Origin: K189A clade bacterium
GTDB taxonomy: Bacteria > Pseudomonadota > Gammaproteobacteria > Pseudomonadales > Azotimanducaceae
NCBI GenBank assembly: GCA_018607725.1
Contig: JABBAY010000238.1
Span: forward strand, 1-46,409
Direction: 5' to 3'
Length of the DNA: 46,409 bases
The notes under the pieces were generated by a model that saw only the letters and a list, made by a program, of their open reading frames with translations, was not told the origin of the DNA and made no database searches. Position numbers and translations under genes: made by a program. Shown in pieces: positions 9,495-17,947 of the stretch. Position 1 is the stretch's first letter; each line of letters begins with the position of its first letter.

Positions 9495-9874
9495 TCCTTG
9501 GTATCGGTACAGATCTGGTGCAGATTGATCGAGTTGCGGCGGCACTGGCCCGATGGGGCGAAAAATTCGCCAGCAAAATTCTTGCTGAATCTGAGTTGGC
9601 ACAGTTTCGACTTAACCCCAGTGCTGCCTTTTTAGCCAAGCGCTTTGCCGCTAAAGAGGCCGTTGCCAAGGCCCTGGGTACTGGTATGCGCCTTGGTGTC
9701 AACTTTCCGCAGATTGTGGTTGTCGGTAAGCCTGGCTATCGACCAGAGATCTGTATGACAGGTGCTGCTGCCGAGCGCGCGAGGTCAATGGGGGTTAAGG
9801 TCTCGCATTTGTCGATTAGCGATGAGCAGGAATATGCGCTGGCGTTTGTTGTGCTGGAAGGTGCTGGAAGTTGA
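9491..9874 (+). CDS. acpS: Holo-[acyl-carrier-protein] synthase
   Basis: Transfers 4'-phosphopantetheine from CoA to a serine of acyl carrier protein, activating it for fatty acid synthesis. The metal-binding residues Asp8 (GIGTDLVQIDR) and Glu56 (RFAAKEAVAKALGTG) are both present. The 127 aa length is typical. It overlaps recO by ATGA and is the last gene of the lepA-to-acpS run; the next gene converges from the minus strand after 62 bases. Confidence 0.95.
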   Translation: MILGIGTDLVQIDRVAAALARWGEKFASKILAESELAQFRLNPSAAFLAKRFAAKEAVAKALGTGMRLGVNFPQIVVVGKPGYRPEICMTGAAAERARSMGVKVSHLSISDEQEYALAFVVLEGAGS

Positions 9875-9936
9875 TACCGACAGAGTCGACATGACCCAAC
9901 TGGGGGGCATCGCTGATGCTGCATCGGCCGAGCGAC

Positions 9937-12234
9937 CTAAGTGCTTCCAGGCAATTGTCGCAGGTTCGTGCGCGGTATTTCCAACAATGGATTCGGAGTT
10001 TCGCGATACCACTGTTCGAGCGCGTCAAGTTCCTTCTGGGCCTGATGAAGGGCGATGGGCAAGTCTTTCGCTGCGTTTGTTTTGATCAAGGTTTCTAATC
10101 GGTTAATCGTTGACTGAACTCTTGGAATGCCGCAAAACTGACATGCACCATTGAGTCGATGGACCACTTCGCGCGTTAAGCCAATGTTGTTGTCGGTGAT
10201 CCCTCGATTCAATTTAGCTCGATCTTGTGGTAGTGATTGCATAAATAAATCAAGCATTTCGAGAGCCAGGTCAGGCTGTTGGTTTGCAAGCCTAAATGCT
10301 AGCTCTCTGTCGAATATGGGCGTTGTCTGTGATGCTTCGCTGGCAGCCAAGTCAGAGCCAAGTCCGCCACTAATCCAGGCTGTTAGGTTTTGGTTTAGAT
10401 AGTCTATATTTAATGGTTTTATCAATATGTCGTTGGCGCCCGCAGCGATTGTGGCAGTTCGCTCCGAGTTAAGTAAATGAGCGGTTAAAGCGATAATTGG
10501 TAGCTTTTGATTGTAGGTGGTTCTGAGTTCTCGGGTGGCTTCCAAACCATTCATTCGTGGCATATGAATATCCATAAAAATCAGGTCGACAGCTTGGCTT
10601 ACGACGCAGCTAATCGCCTGCTCGCCGTCGGTAGCTTCCAAGACGTTATAGCCTGACTGACGTAATAGTGTGACTAGAAATTGTCTGGCCAGGTGATCGT
10701 CGTCGACAACCAAAATATTAAGTTGTTGCTCGGCGGCCACTGAATACTTGTTGACCAGTAGCGTAATAAGATCCGATTGGCGTAGCGGTTGGGGCATAAT
10801 TAGCCAGTCTGAGCGGCTCAAGGTTCGAGTATTGTTGAGTAATAGCACGTCAGTGTTAGTCGCCAAAGATGCTGTGACTGACATGATTTCGTCATGCTTT
10901 TCGAGCCCGATAAAGCAAAGGTCTGCGGCGGACCCAGGTTCGAGGATCTCGATGCCAAGCTGTTCCAGACGATGGCTTAATCCGTATGTCTGACTGGAAT
11001 TGCGGCCGTGGACGATTGCGGTCAAACCAGCGGGTGCTAAACGTATCGTTGTTGGCGTGCAGTTTACCGGCACGTATAAGCCATCTTGCCTGATTTCGCC
11101 CTTAACACCAGCCACTAATTGGTTGAGTCGAGTTGTTGCCTCAGTGATTGTTTGCCTACCAGCTGAGCCCAGAGAAAGTCGTAGGCGCTGGCGCTTCTTA
11201 TTGTCGAGTTGATTATCGAGTTGATTATCGAGTTGATTGTCGAGTTGATTGTCGAGTTGAGTGTCTGGTACGAGACTAATATGAAGTAAAAAAGTTGTTG
11301 ATGACTGAAGCGGTGCTGCTGTGAAACAGGTCAGAAGATAGTTAAAGATAATCGATTTTAGGTTGGGTTCGTGACCTATCAGGTCATGCTGACAGAGCTT
11401 GTCGTAAACGGGGAGTAGTTCACACCCGTAGCGAGTCAGTAAGGGTTGGAGTAAGGCAATGACATCATCAATAGCGTCTCTGAGGCTGAACTCAGCCTCG
11501 CTGTTGGTTTGTTCATTGCTAAAGCCAGGCACCATTCGAGTCATTATTTCAGCCTGGTAGACTAGTAATTGTTTGGCACTTGAGTGTATTTGTCGCTTCA
11601 ATGTAGCGTTGGGGCTAGTGGCCCCAAGAAGATTCGTAAAGCCCGTGATGGATTGCAGACTATTGTTGATCAGGTTTGAAAGTTGCAGCAGCTCTTCAAA
11701 GTCCGATTTTTGGTCGTTGGTGAGTCGAATATTTTTTTTCTCAACCAAATCAAATGCCTGCTCAATGCGGGTTAATTTTTGCTGTAAAGCGAATCGGCGT
11801 TTATCCTCTGAGGTCTGTAATTGTCGAGTAGCCCGCTCCGCGGCAACGGCGGTGGCAGATTGTTGGATTGTGAAAAATGTCTTAAGTCTCGTGGGTAAGG
11901 AAGTCAGTGACTGCGGACTGCCCAAGCTTTCCAAACTGTTTAAGCTATGATGTGAAGCCGAAGCGGTGACTGAGTGCGGTTTATCATCCGTCGTGATCAC
12001 GGCGCTGATGCTGATCAATGGCTGCAGAAAATGGGTTACCAAGTGCTGGTAGATTAGATTGCCAATAATGCTTAGGATGATGGCGAATATGGTGATGCCA
12101 GGCCAAGCTAGTGCCGGCAGGCTTGTGCTGAAAAAGCTGAGCAGAGCGATTAACCCGCAGAATACCAGCACCGGTAGCGTGGCAATGAGGGCGAGAGTAG
12201 TTCGATAATCATTCTGCCACGGTCTGAACATCAT
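9937..12234 (-). CDS. barA: BarA/GacS-family hybrid sensor homologue with degenerate kinase core, receiver and Hpt domains
   Basis: In Pseudomonas the gene at this place, next to cysM, is gacS, the hybrid kinase feeding the GacA/CsrA small-RNA pathway. Here two membrane helices (residues about 16-36 and 44-66) are separated by only a few residues, so there is no real periplasmic sensor domain. A coiled region (about 120-175) leads to the place of the H-box. There SNLINNSLQSITGF lines up with the usual SHELRTPLN.IIGF, putting Asn187 where the histidine should be. The second asparagine of the N-box and the G1 and G2 glycine boxes of the ATPase domain are not recognisable. The receiver domain is intact (Asp511-513, phosphoacceptor Asp555 in FMDIHMP, Lys606), as is the C-terminal Hpt domain (His692 in HRLNGACQFCGIP). 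The predicted protein should relay phosphate but not make it. The whole 765-aa frame is open. The alignment was done by eye. Confidence 0.85.
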   Translation of the reverse strand: MMFRPWQNDYRTTLALIATLPVLVFCGLIALLSFFSTSLPALAWPGITIFAIILSIIGNLIYQHLVTHFLQPLISISAVITTDDKPHSVTASASHHSLNSLESLGSPQSLTSLPTRLKTFFTIQQSATAVAAERATRQLQTSEDKRRFALQQKLTRIEQAFDLVEKKNIRLTNDQKSDFEELLQLSNLINNSLQSITGFTNLLGATSPNATLKRQIHSSAKQLLVYQAEIMTRMVPGFSNEQTNSEAEFSLRDAIDDVIALLQPLLTRYGCELLPVYDKLCQHDLIGHEPNLKSIIFNYLLTCFTAAPLQSSTTFLLHISLVPDTQLDNQLDNQLDNQLDNQLDNKKRQRLRLSLGSAGRQTITEATTRLNQLVAGVKGEIRQDGLYVPVNCTPTTIRLAPAGLTAIVHGRNSSQTYGLSHRLEQLGIEILEPGSAADLCFIGLEKHDEIMSVTASLATNTDVLLLNNTRTLSRSDWLIMPQPLRQSDLITLLVNKYSVAAEQQLNILVVDDDHLARQFLVTLLRQSGYNVLEATDGEQAISCVVSQAVDLIFMDIHMPRMNGLEATRELRTTYNQKLPIIALTAHLLNSERTATIAAGANDILIKPLNIDYLNQNLTAWISGGLGSDLAASEASQTTPIFDRELAFRLANQQPDLALEMLDLFMQSLPQDRAKLNRGITDNNIGLTREVVHRLNGACQFCGIPRVQSTINRLETLIKTNAAKDLPIALHQAQKELDALEQWYRETPNPLLEIPRTNLRQLPGST
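11202..11261 (-). repeat. In-frame 12-bp tandem repeat in the barA homologue, 5 units
   Basis: Five units of t(g/a)tcgagttga(t/g) stand at 11202, 11214, 11226, 11238 and 11250, differing only at the second and last bases. Read on the minus strand each unit is four codons, giving repeated Gln-Leu-Asp-Asn at residues about 326-345, in the middle of the degenerate ATPase region. Confidence 0.95.
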
Positions 12235-12286
12235 GTTTCACCACGATATTTGTGTTTATGATCCAAACGCATTTCGATAGATTAAG

Positions 12287-12299
12287 CAGATATTATCTG
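12287..12299. promoter_or_regulatory. Palindrome in the barA/cysM divergent spacer
   Basis: CAGATA-T-TATCTG is a perfect 6-1-6 inverted repeat midway between the barA homologue (-) and cysM (+). A TATGAT at 12317-12322 could be the -10 of a cysM promoter, which would place the palindrome over the -35 region. It may be an operator; no known regulator is implied. Confidence 0.3.
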
Positions 12300-12359
12300 A
12301 ATGTGGCATATTCTCCTATGATTACCCCCTTAAATTGCCTGAGCTAAGTTGCCACTAAT

Positions 12360-13262
12360 ATGTCAAAAAAAACTTATCCAACGATAGAATCCTGTATCGG
12401 CGAGACGCCACTCGTGCGCCTGCAGCGCCTGCCGGGTCATACCAGCAATACTGTGCTGGTTAAGCTCGAGGGGAATAACCCTGCAGGTTCGGTTAAAGAT
12501 CGGCCGGCGATGAGTATGATTCGCGGCGCTGAGGCGCGGGGAGAAATCAAGCCTGGTGATACTCTGATTGAGGCGACGAGCGGCAATACGGGTATCGCGC
12601 TCGCCATGGCAGCGGCAATCAGGGGTTATCGTATGGTGTTGATTATGCCAACCCATATGAGCGCAGAACGTAAGGCCGCGATGTCAGCTTATGGTGCTGA
12701 GTTGATTCTTGTCTCTCAGGAGGCGGGGATGGAGGGCGCGCGTGACCTGGCTGAAAAAATGCAACGGGAGGGTCAGGGCTTTGTGCTCGATCAATTTTCT
12801 AATCCCGATAATCCCTTGGCGCACTACCAAGGCACCGGCCCTGAAATATATCGTCAAACCGATGGCGAAATCACCCATTTCGTGAGTTCGATGGGAACAA
12901 CTGGTACAATCATGGGTGTCTCCAGATACTTCCGTGACGTCCTTCCCAGTGTGCAGATCGTCGGTTTGCAACCGGTGGAAGGGGCTTTAATACCAGGTAT
13001 TCGGCGTTGGCCGCAAGCTTATATGCCCAAGGTCTTCAACACCGAACTGGTAGATCGGGTGATTAATATGAATCAAGATCTAGCAGAGGCAACGATGCGC
13101 GATCTAGCTACCAAGGAAGGCATATTTGCGGGTGTTTCTTCAGGCGGATCGGTTGCCGCGGCACTGCAAATCAGTCGTGAAACAGAGAATGCGGTTATCG
13201 TTGCGATCGTCTGTGACAGAGGTGATCGATACTTGTCCACGGGTGTTTTCTCGACTAACTGA
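12360..13262 (+). CDS. cysM: Cysteine synthase B (O-acetylserine sulfhydrylase)
   Basis: Pyridoxal-phosphate enzyme making cysteine from O-acetylserine and sulfide or thiosulfate. The PLP lysine is Lys46 in NPAGSVKDRPA, the phosphate-binding loop is in EATSGNTGIA, and the CysM-type continuation RPAMSMI separates it from CysK. The C-terminus (CDRGDRYLSTGVF) is the family ending. Its 300 aa length is normal. It starts 125 bases from the divergent barA homologue, an arrangement conserved with gacS-cysM in Pseudomonas. Confidence 0.94.
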   Translation: MSKKTYPTIESCIGETPLVRLQRLPGHTSNTVLVKLEGNNPAGSVKDRPAMSMIRGAEARGEIKPGDTLIEATSGNTGIALAMAAAIRGYRMVLIMPTHMSAERKAAMSAYGAELILVSQEAGMEGARDLAEKMQREGQGFVLDQFSNPDNPLAHYQGTGPEIYRQTDGEITHFVSSMGTTGTIMGVSRYFRDVLPSVQIVGLQPVEGALIPGIRRWPQAYMPKVFNTELVDRVINMNQDLAEATMRDLATKEGIFAGVSSGGSVAAALQISRETENAVIVAIVCDRGDRYLSTGVFSTN

Positions 13263-13339
13263 GAGCCCGTAGACTTAAAAAACGAGACACCAGGCAGCCT
13301 GCGTGATGCTGACCTAAAAATATGAGTTATTTGTGAGCG

Positions 13340-14692
13340 GTGGTCGTGACGTCGCTTTGCGATCACTTGATTCCCCTCAACGTATATAGTGAACAAGAGA
13401 CTTTGAAAAACTACGATCCAGTGACTATCGCAGTGACTAAGCTACATCCAGATGGTTATGGGCTCAGTGAAGATGGTCGCCAGGCAGTGATTGGCGCGTT
13501 GGCTGGCGAGGTTCTTGAGGCCGTGCCTTGGGCGAGAAAGCAGAAAAAGCATTATTTCAAGATTCGAACGGTGCATACCGCAGCGCCAACGAGAGTTGAG
13601 CCAGCGTGCGCAGCGGCCAATCATTGTGGCGGTTGTAGTTTCCAACACCTGGAACCGCATGCCCAGATTCTGTTCAAGCAACAGCAACTCATTGATGCCC
13701 TTGGTGACACACAGCCAGCAACGCTGTTAGAACCCATGATGGGCCCTCTGTTCGATTATCGTAGCAAAGCCCGTCTGGGGGTGAAGTTTGTAGAGAAAAA
13801 GGGCCGGGTTCTTGTCGGTTTTCGCGAGAAAATGAAGCCCTACGTTGCTGAAATTGATACCTGTAAGGTGCTCAAAAAGTCAGTGGGTGAAAATTTAGCC
13901 GCGTTAGCCGCAGCGGTCAGTGATCTCTGTGACCCGCGCTCAGTCCCTCAGATCGAAGTGGCTGCAGGAGACACGGAAACAGCCTTAGTGATTCGGCATC
14001 TTGAAGACCTGACCGACGATGATTTACTCAGATTAAAGCAACTGGGTGAGGAGTTTGCGTTCTCGATTTACCTGCAGCCGGGTAATGAGTCTACAGTCCA
14101 CAAGCTATATCCTGATGATGGTTATGAACGTCTGATCTACACGTTGCCAGAGTATGATCTCAGTTACGCCTTTCACCCGCTGGATTTCACTCAGGTCAAT
14201 CAATTCATTAATCAAAAAATGATTCGCCAGGCGCTGCAGTTACTTGATCTGCAACCGACAGATCATGTGCTGGACAGTTTTTGTGGTATTGGTAACTTCA
14301 GCTTGCCGTTGGCACGCGTCGCGGCTCAGGTGACTGGCATAGAATTGTCTCAGACTAGTGTGCTTCGTGGAGCCGAAAATGCGCAGCGCAACGGCCTGAG
14401 CAATGTTAGTTTTGTGGCGAGTGACCTGTTTGCTGAGGATTGTGAAATACCTGAGTTCCAGAGTTTTAATAAGATTCTGCTAGACCCGCCTAGAAGTGGT
14501 GCGTTAGAGGTTTGTAAAAAACTTGCAACCCACAAGGCTGAAAGAGTAGTGTACGTTTCGTGTAATCCGACAACCTTAGGTCGGGATTCAGCGATTCTTG
14601 TTGCAGGAGGGTATCGATTTGAATCGGCAGGCGTTATCGATATGTTCCCTCATACAACGCACGTTGAATCCATTGCCTGTTTTACGCGTTAG
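13340..14692 (+). CDS. rlmD: 23S rRNA (uracil-1939-C5)-methyltransferase RlmD
   Basis: SAM-dependent enzyme that makes m5U1939 in 23S rRNA. It has an N-terminal TRAM domain (about residues 24-80), the iron-sulfur cluster cysteines Cys90, Cys96 and Cys99 (PACAAANHCGGC) with Cys175 as the fourth, a Rossmann methyltransferase domain (DSFCGIGNFSLPLA) and the catalytic Cys408 in VSCNPTTLGRD. The 450 aa length fits. The start is uncertain: GTG at 13340 is the longest frame, while a TTG at 13403 would begin just before the TRAM domain. Placement between cysM and relA is as in Pseudomonas. Confidence 0.93.
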   Translation: MVVTSLCDHLIPLNVYSEQETLKNYDPVTIAVTKLHPDGYGLSEDGRQAVIGALAGEVLEAVPWARKQKKHYFKIRTVHTAAPTRVEPACAAANHCGGCSFQHLEPHAQILFKQQQLIDALGDTQPATLLEPMMGPLFDYRSKARLGVKFVEKKGRVLVGFREKMKPYVAEIDTCKVLKKSVGENLAALAAAVSDLCDPRSVPQIEVAAGDTETALVIRHLEDLTDDDLLRLKQLGEEFAFSIYLQPGNESTVHKLYPDDGYERLIYTLPEYDLSYAFHPLDFTQVNQFINQKMIRQALQLLDLQPTDHVLDSFCGIGNFSLPLARVAAQVTGIELSQTSVLRGAENAQRNGLSNVSFVASDLFAEDCEIPEFQSFNKILLDPPRSGALEVCKKLATHKAERVVYVSCNPTTLGRDSAILVAGGYRFESAGVIDMFPHTTHVESIACFTR

Positions 14693-14733
14693 TACTCAAC
14701 GCCCCCTGTCATTCATTCCAAGCAATCTATCAA

Positions 14734-16962
14734 ATGGTTAAGGTCAGACAAGATCAGCCGCTCCATGGCGACGGTAGCGTCAATTTGGATGTATGGCTGC
14801 GCCAATTGCAGGAGATTAATCCCAATTTTGATTTGGGGCGGCTTCGCGATGCCTGTGATCTGGCAGAAAAAGCCGAGGAAAGAGCGGTCGTCACGAATAC
14901 AGCTTGGCCCTCGGGACGTAGTAGTTTTAGAACGGGTCTCGAGATGGCAGACATTCTCAGTGAGTTGCGAATGGATGAGGAAGGCATTGTAGCAGCGATC
15001 ATTTATCGCGCTGTGCGAGAGAATCAAATCACGTTGAATCACGTGCGCAAACAATTTGGCAAGCCTGTAGCTGATTTGGTTGAAGGTGTCATGCGGATGG
15101 CGGCAATCAGTAATGTGCGCAGGTCTGACGCGCCAGTCTTCGGTGAGCAAAAAGATCAGCTTGAACAGGCAAAAATGCTGCTCATCGCTCTGGTTGATGA
15201 CGTCCGGGTCGCTTTAATTAAACTCGCGGAGCGGACCTGTGCCATTCGAACGATTGCTAAGGATCAACCGGCTAAACGTGCACGCCTGGCCCGCGAGGTT
15301 ATGGATATTTATGCGCCGCTGGCTCACCGATTAGGTATTGGACAACTCAAGTGGGAGCTGGAAGACTTTGCCTTTCGCTATCTTGAACCCTTGGCCTATA
15401 AGCGTATCGCGACGCTGCTGGATGATACGCGTAGCGGCCGTCAGGATTATCTCGATCGCGTTATCGCAACATTGAATCACCAGCTCAAAGTGATTAATGT
15501 CAAAGCCGAGCTTGATGGCAGAGTCAAACATATTTATAGCATCTGGCGCAAAATGCACCGTAAAGGCATTGAGTTTTCTGAAGTCTACGACGTTAGCGCG
15601 GTGCGAATATTAGTCCCTGCAGACAATGACTGTTACCAGGTTCTGGGCGTTGTGCATAACTTATGGCGTAATTTGCCTCATGAGTTCGATGATTATATCG
15701 CCTCACCGAAAGAGAATGGCTATCGTTCCTTGCATACAGCTGTGATTGGTCCTGAGAACAAGGTGCTAGAAGTTCAAATTAGAACTTTTGAAATGCATGA
15801 AAAATCCGAATTAGGTGTCTGTTCACATTGGCAGTACAAGTCAACGGGTGATACAGACGAGCCCGTCGCTTATCGGGAAAGGATTGAATGGCTGCGACAG
15901 ATACTCGACTGGCGCGAAGAGTTAGGTGAAGTCGCCGGTATTTCTAAAGAACTGTTAGATGAAATCAGCCTTGATCGAATCTATGTCTTTACACCGGAAG
16001 GCCATGTGGTTGACCTGCCGCCCAGGTCTACACCGGTGGATTTTGCGTACAGAGTGCATACGGATGTGGGGCATAAGTGTCGAGGTGCCAAGATCAATAG
16101 TAAGATCGTGCCGCTCAATACCAGTTTAAAGAGTGGCGACCAGATCGAGATCATTGTTGGTAACGATGTTGAGCCGAGGCGAGAATGGCTCCATGCTCAC
16201 CTGGGTTATGTGTCAACCTCCCGCGCACGAGCTAAAATTCAGAGCTGGTTCGGACTGAGAACAAAGCGCAAAAATACCGAAGAAGGCAAACAGCTACTGA
16301 ACTCTGAACTCTATAGGCTTGGCGTCGATGACCTCGATTTAGATTCACTAGCGGTAAAATTGCAGTACAAGAAGTCCAATGAGATGTACGCCGCGATCGG
16401 TGCAGGTGAAGTTAATGTAATTCATGTCGTTGAAGCGGCGGTTCAGCTGGTTGAAGTAGGTTTGAAGGAAAAGCAGTTAAGTCTTCTGCTCAGCGAAGAT
16501 GAAGCTGGGGACGGCAATGAACTGCTGATAGAAGGTCTTGGTGGCATGGCCTACACCCTGGCCCCTTGTTGCCATCCTGTCGTGGGGAACAGTATCGTTG
16601 GTCTCACTAATGAAAAGGGCGGCGTTGATGTGCACTGTCAGGAATGTTTGCAGGCGTTGGAGAGCGTTGCTCATGGCAGGCTGATCCGTCTCGACTGGCG
16701 CGGAGAAGTGGCTCTTACCCTTCCTGTGTCGATTGAAATTCAGGCCTACGATCGCCGCGGCCTGTTGCATGATATTTCTGGGGTTGTCATGGGTGAAGAA
16801 ACTAACGTGACAGCAATGAATATGTATAAAAACATGCCTAATAACCACGTTACTATCAGTATGACGATTGAGGTGACGACGATTTACAGTTTGTTGCGAA
16901 CCATAGAACAAATTGAACTGCTGACGAATGTCATTTCAGCACGGCGACTGGACAACAGTTGA
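14734..16962 (+). CDS. relA: (p)ppGpp synthetase I RelA
   Basis: Ribosome-associated enzyme that makes the alarmone (p)ppGpp when uncharged tRNA enters the A site. The N-terminal hydrolase domain is degenerate: the HD metal-binding motif of SpoT/Rel proteins is replaced by IYRAVRENQ near residue 90. The synthetase domain carries EFDD at residues 317-320, the acidic motif of monofunctional RelA rather than the RFKD of bifunctional Rel. A TGS domain (about residues 403-465) and a C-terminal ACT domain (about 665-740) follow. The length is 742 aa. It follows rlmD by 41 bases; adk follows 43 bases on, where Pseudomonas has mazG. Confidence 0.96.
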   Translation: MVKVRQDQPLHGDGSVNLDVWLRQLQEINPNFDLGRLRDACDLAEKAEERAVVTNTAWPSGRSSFRTGLEMADILSELRMDEEGIVAAIIYRAVRENQITLNHVRKQFGKPVADLVEGVMRMAAISNVRRSDAPVFGEQKDQLEQAKMLLIALVDDVRVALIKLAERTCAIRTIAKDQPAKRARLAREVMDIYAPLAHRLGIGQLKWELEDFAFRYLEPLAYKRIATLLDDTRSGRQDYLDRVIATLNHQLKVINVKAELDGRVKHIYSIWRKMHRKGIEFSEVYDVSAVRILVPADNDCYQVLGVVHNLWRNLPHEFDDYIASPKENGYRSLHTAVIGPENKVLEVQIRTFEMHEKSELGVCSHWQYKSTGDTDEPVAYRERIEWLRQILDWREELGEVAGISKELLDEISLDRIYVFTPEGHVVDLPPRSTPVDFAYRVHTDVGHKCRGAKINSKIVPLNTSLKSGDQIEIIVGNDVEPRREWLHAHLGYVSTSRARAKIQSWFGLRTKRKNTEEGKQLLNSELYRLGVDDLDLDSLAVKLQYKKSNEMYAAIGAGEVNVIHVVEAAVQLVEVGLKEKQLSLLLSEDEAGDGNELLIEGLGGMAYTLAPCCHPVVGNSIVGLTNEKGGVDVHCQECLQALESVAHGRLIRLDWRGEVALTLPVSIEIQAYDRRGLLHDISGVVMGEETNVTAMNMYKNMPNNHVTISMTIEVTTIYSLLRTIEQIELLTNVISARRLDNS

Positions 16963-17005
16963 AACGAGGCAATTTGCCGAACTATTTTAATGAAAGGAGT
17001 TTTGG

Positions 17006-17656
17006 GTGAAAATTATTCTTTTAGGTGCACCAGGTGTTGGTAAGGGTACTCAGGCGCAATTTATTATGGAGAAGTGTGGGATTCCCCAGATTTCCACTGG
17101 TGATATGCTTCGCGAAGCGATTAAAGCGGGTTCTGCACTTGGGAAGAAGGTTAAGGGGGTCATGGATCAAGGGGCTTTAGTCACTGATGAAATCATCATC
17201 GAATTGGTTAAGGAACGCATTCAACAGCCGGATTGTGCCAATGGCTTCTTGTTTGATGGTTTTCCGCGGACCATACCCCAAGCACAGGCCTTGCTTGATC
17301 AGCATATTGCGATCGATAGCGTGATTGAAATTAAGGTACCTGACGCTGATATTATTAAGCGACTGAGTGGTAGACGAGTCCATCCTGAATCAGGACGGGT
17401 TTATCATACGATCTTTAATCCACCTCAGGTGGCGGGTAAAGACGATGAAACTGGCGATGATCTTGTTCAACGTGAAGATGATTCTGAGGACACTATCAAG
17501 GAACGCTTAAGGGTTTATCGAGAACAAACGGAACCGTTAGTTGGTTTCTATCGAGCTCTTGCCGAAAAATCGTCGGGTCAATTGCGCTATGCTGAAGTCG
17601 ATGGATTAGGTGAAACGAACGAAATCAAAGCAAAAATATTTTCGATCATTGATTAA
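17006..17656 (+). CDS. adk: Adenylate kinase
   Basis: Interconverts ATP+AMP and 2 ADP. It shows the P-loop [10 protein letters not shown] (residues 7-16), the AMP-binding region (STGDMLR), the DGFPRT motif and the long LID domain ([13 protein letters not shown]). The 216 aa length is the usual long form. The start is GTG at 17006 with a strong AAAGGAG seven bases upstream. It is 43 bases from relA and probably cotranscribed; a 291-base AT-rich spacer follows. Confidence 0.97.
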   Translation: MKIILLGAPGVGKGTQAQFIMEKCGIPQISTGDMLREAIKAGSALGKKVKGVMDQGALVTDEIIIELVKERIQQPDCANGFLFDGFPRTIPQAQALLDQHIAIDSVIEIKVPDADIIKRLSGRRVHPESGRVYHTIFNPPQVAGKDDETGDDLVQREDDSEDTIKERLRVYREQTEPLVGFYRALAEKSSGQLRYAEVDGLGETNEIKAKIFSIID

Positions 17657-17677
17657 TAATGCTGATAAATTTCATAT
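17649..17677 (+). promoter_or_regulatory. Possible sigma-70 promoter for the histone-like gene
   Basis: TTGATT (17649-17654), a 17-base spacer and TCATAT (17672-17677) overlap the adk stop codon. If used it would give a leader of about 260 bases. The match is moderate and other AT-rich stretches in the spacer could serve instead. Confidence 0.2.
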
Positions 17678-17817
17678 GCTTTTAGTTAGATAGAGCGAAA
17701 ATGTTAGTAAAACTCGAAAAGATGTTGCTAAAACACTGAATATTTACGGTTTTATTCAAAAAAAGTGTGCAAATCCAAATTATTTTTTCTAAACTTTAGC
17801 TCGTTAAACAGTTGCGT

Positions 17818-17836
17818 GCGTAGTTTTAACTATGCG
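17818..17836. other. Inverted repeat in the leader of the histone-like gene
   Basis: GCGTAGTT-TTA-ACTATGCG reads as a near-perfect hairpin 111 bases before the start of the histone-like gene. No T-run follows, so it is not a classic terminator for adk. It could be an operator or an RNA stem. Confidence 0.4.
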
Positions 17837-17947
17837 TCAACAAGATTGCCAGGCTGGTCAGTTTGAAAAGAATGAATCGTACCGAGTGGCGATAGGCTGT
17901 TGTAACAAAGTGATTGAACTTTCAATAGTAAGAATAGGAGTGTAAAC

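Noticed and set aside
10151-11950. Several plus-strand frames of 70-125 codons opposite the barA homologue
   Set aside because: Shadows of the long minus-strand gene, without ribosome sites or protein resemblance.
9937-12234. The barA homologue as a pseudogene
   Set aside because: The frame is open over 765 codons, and the receiver and Hpt domains keep all key residues, which points to selection on the relay part rather than decay of the whole gene.
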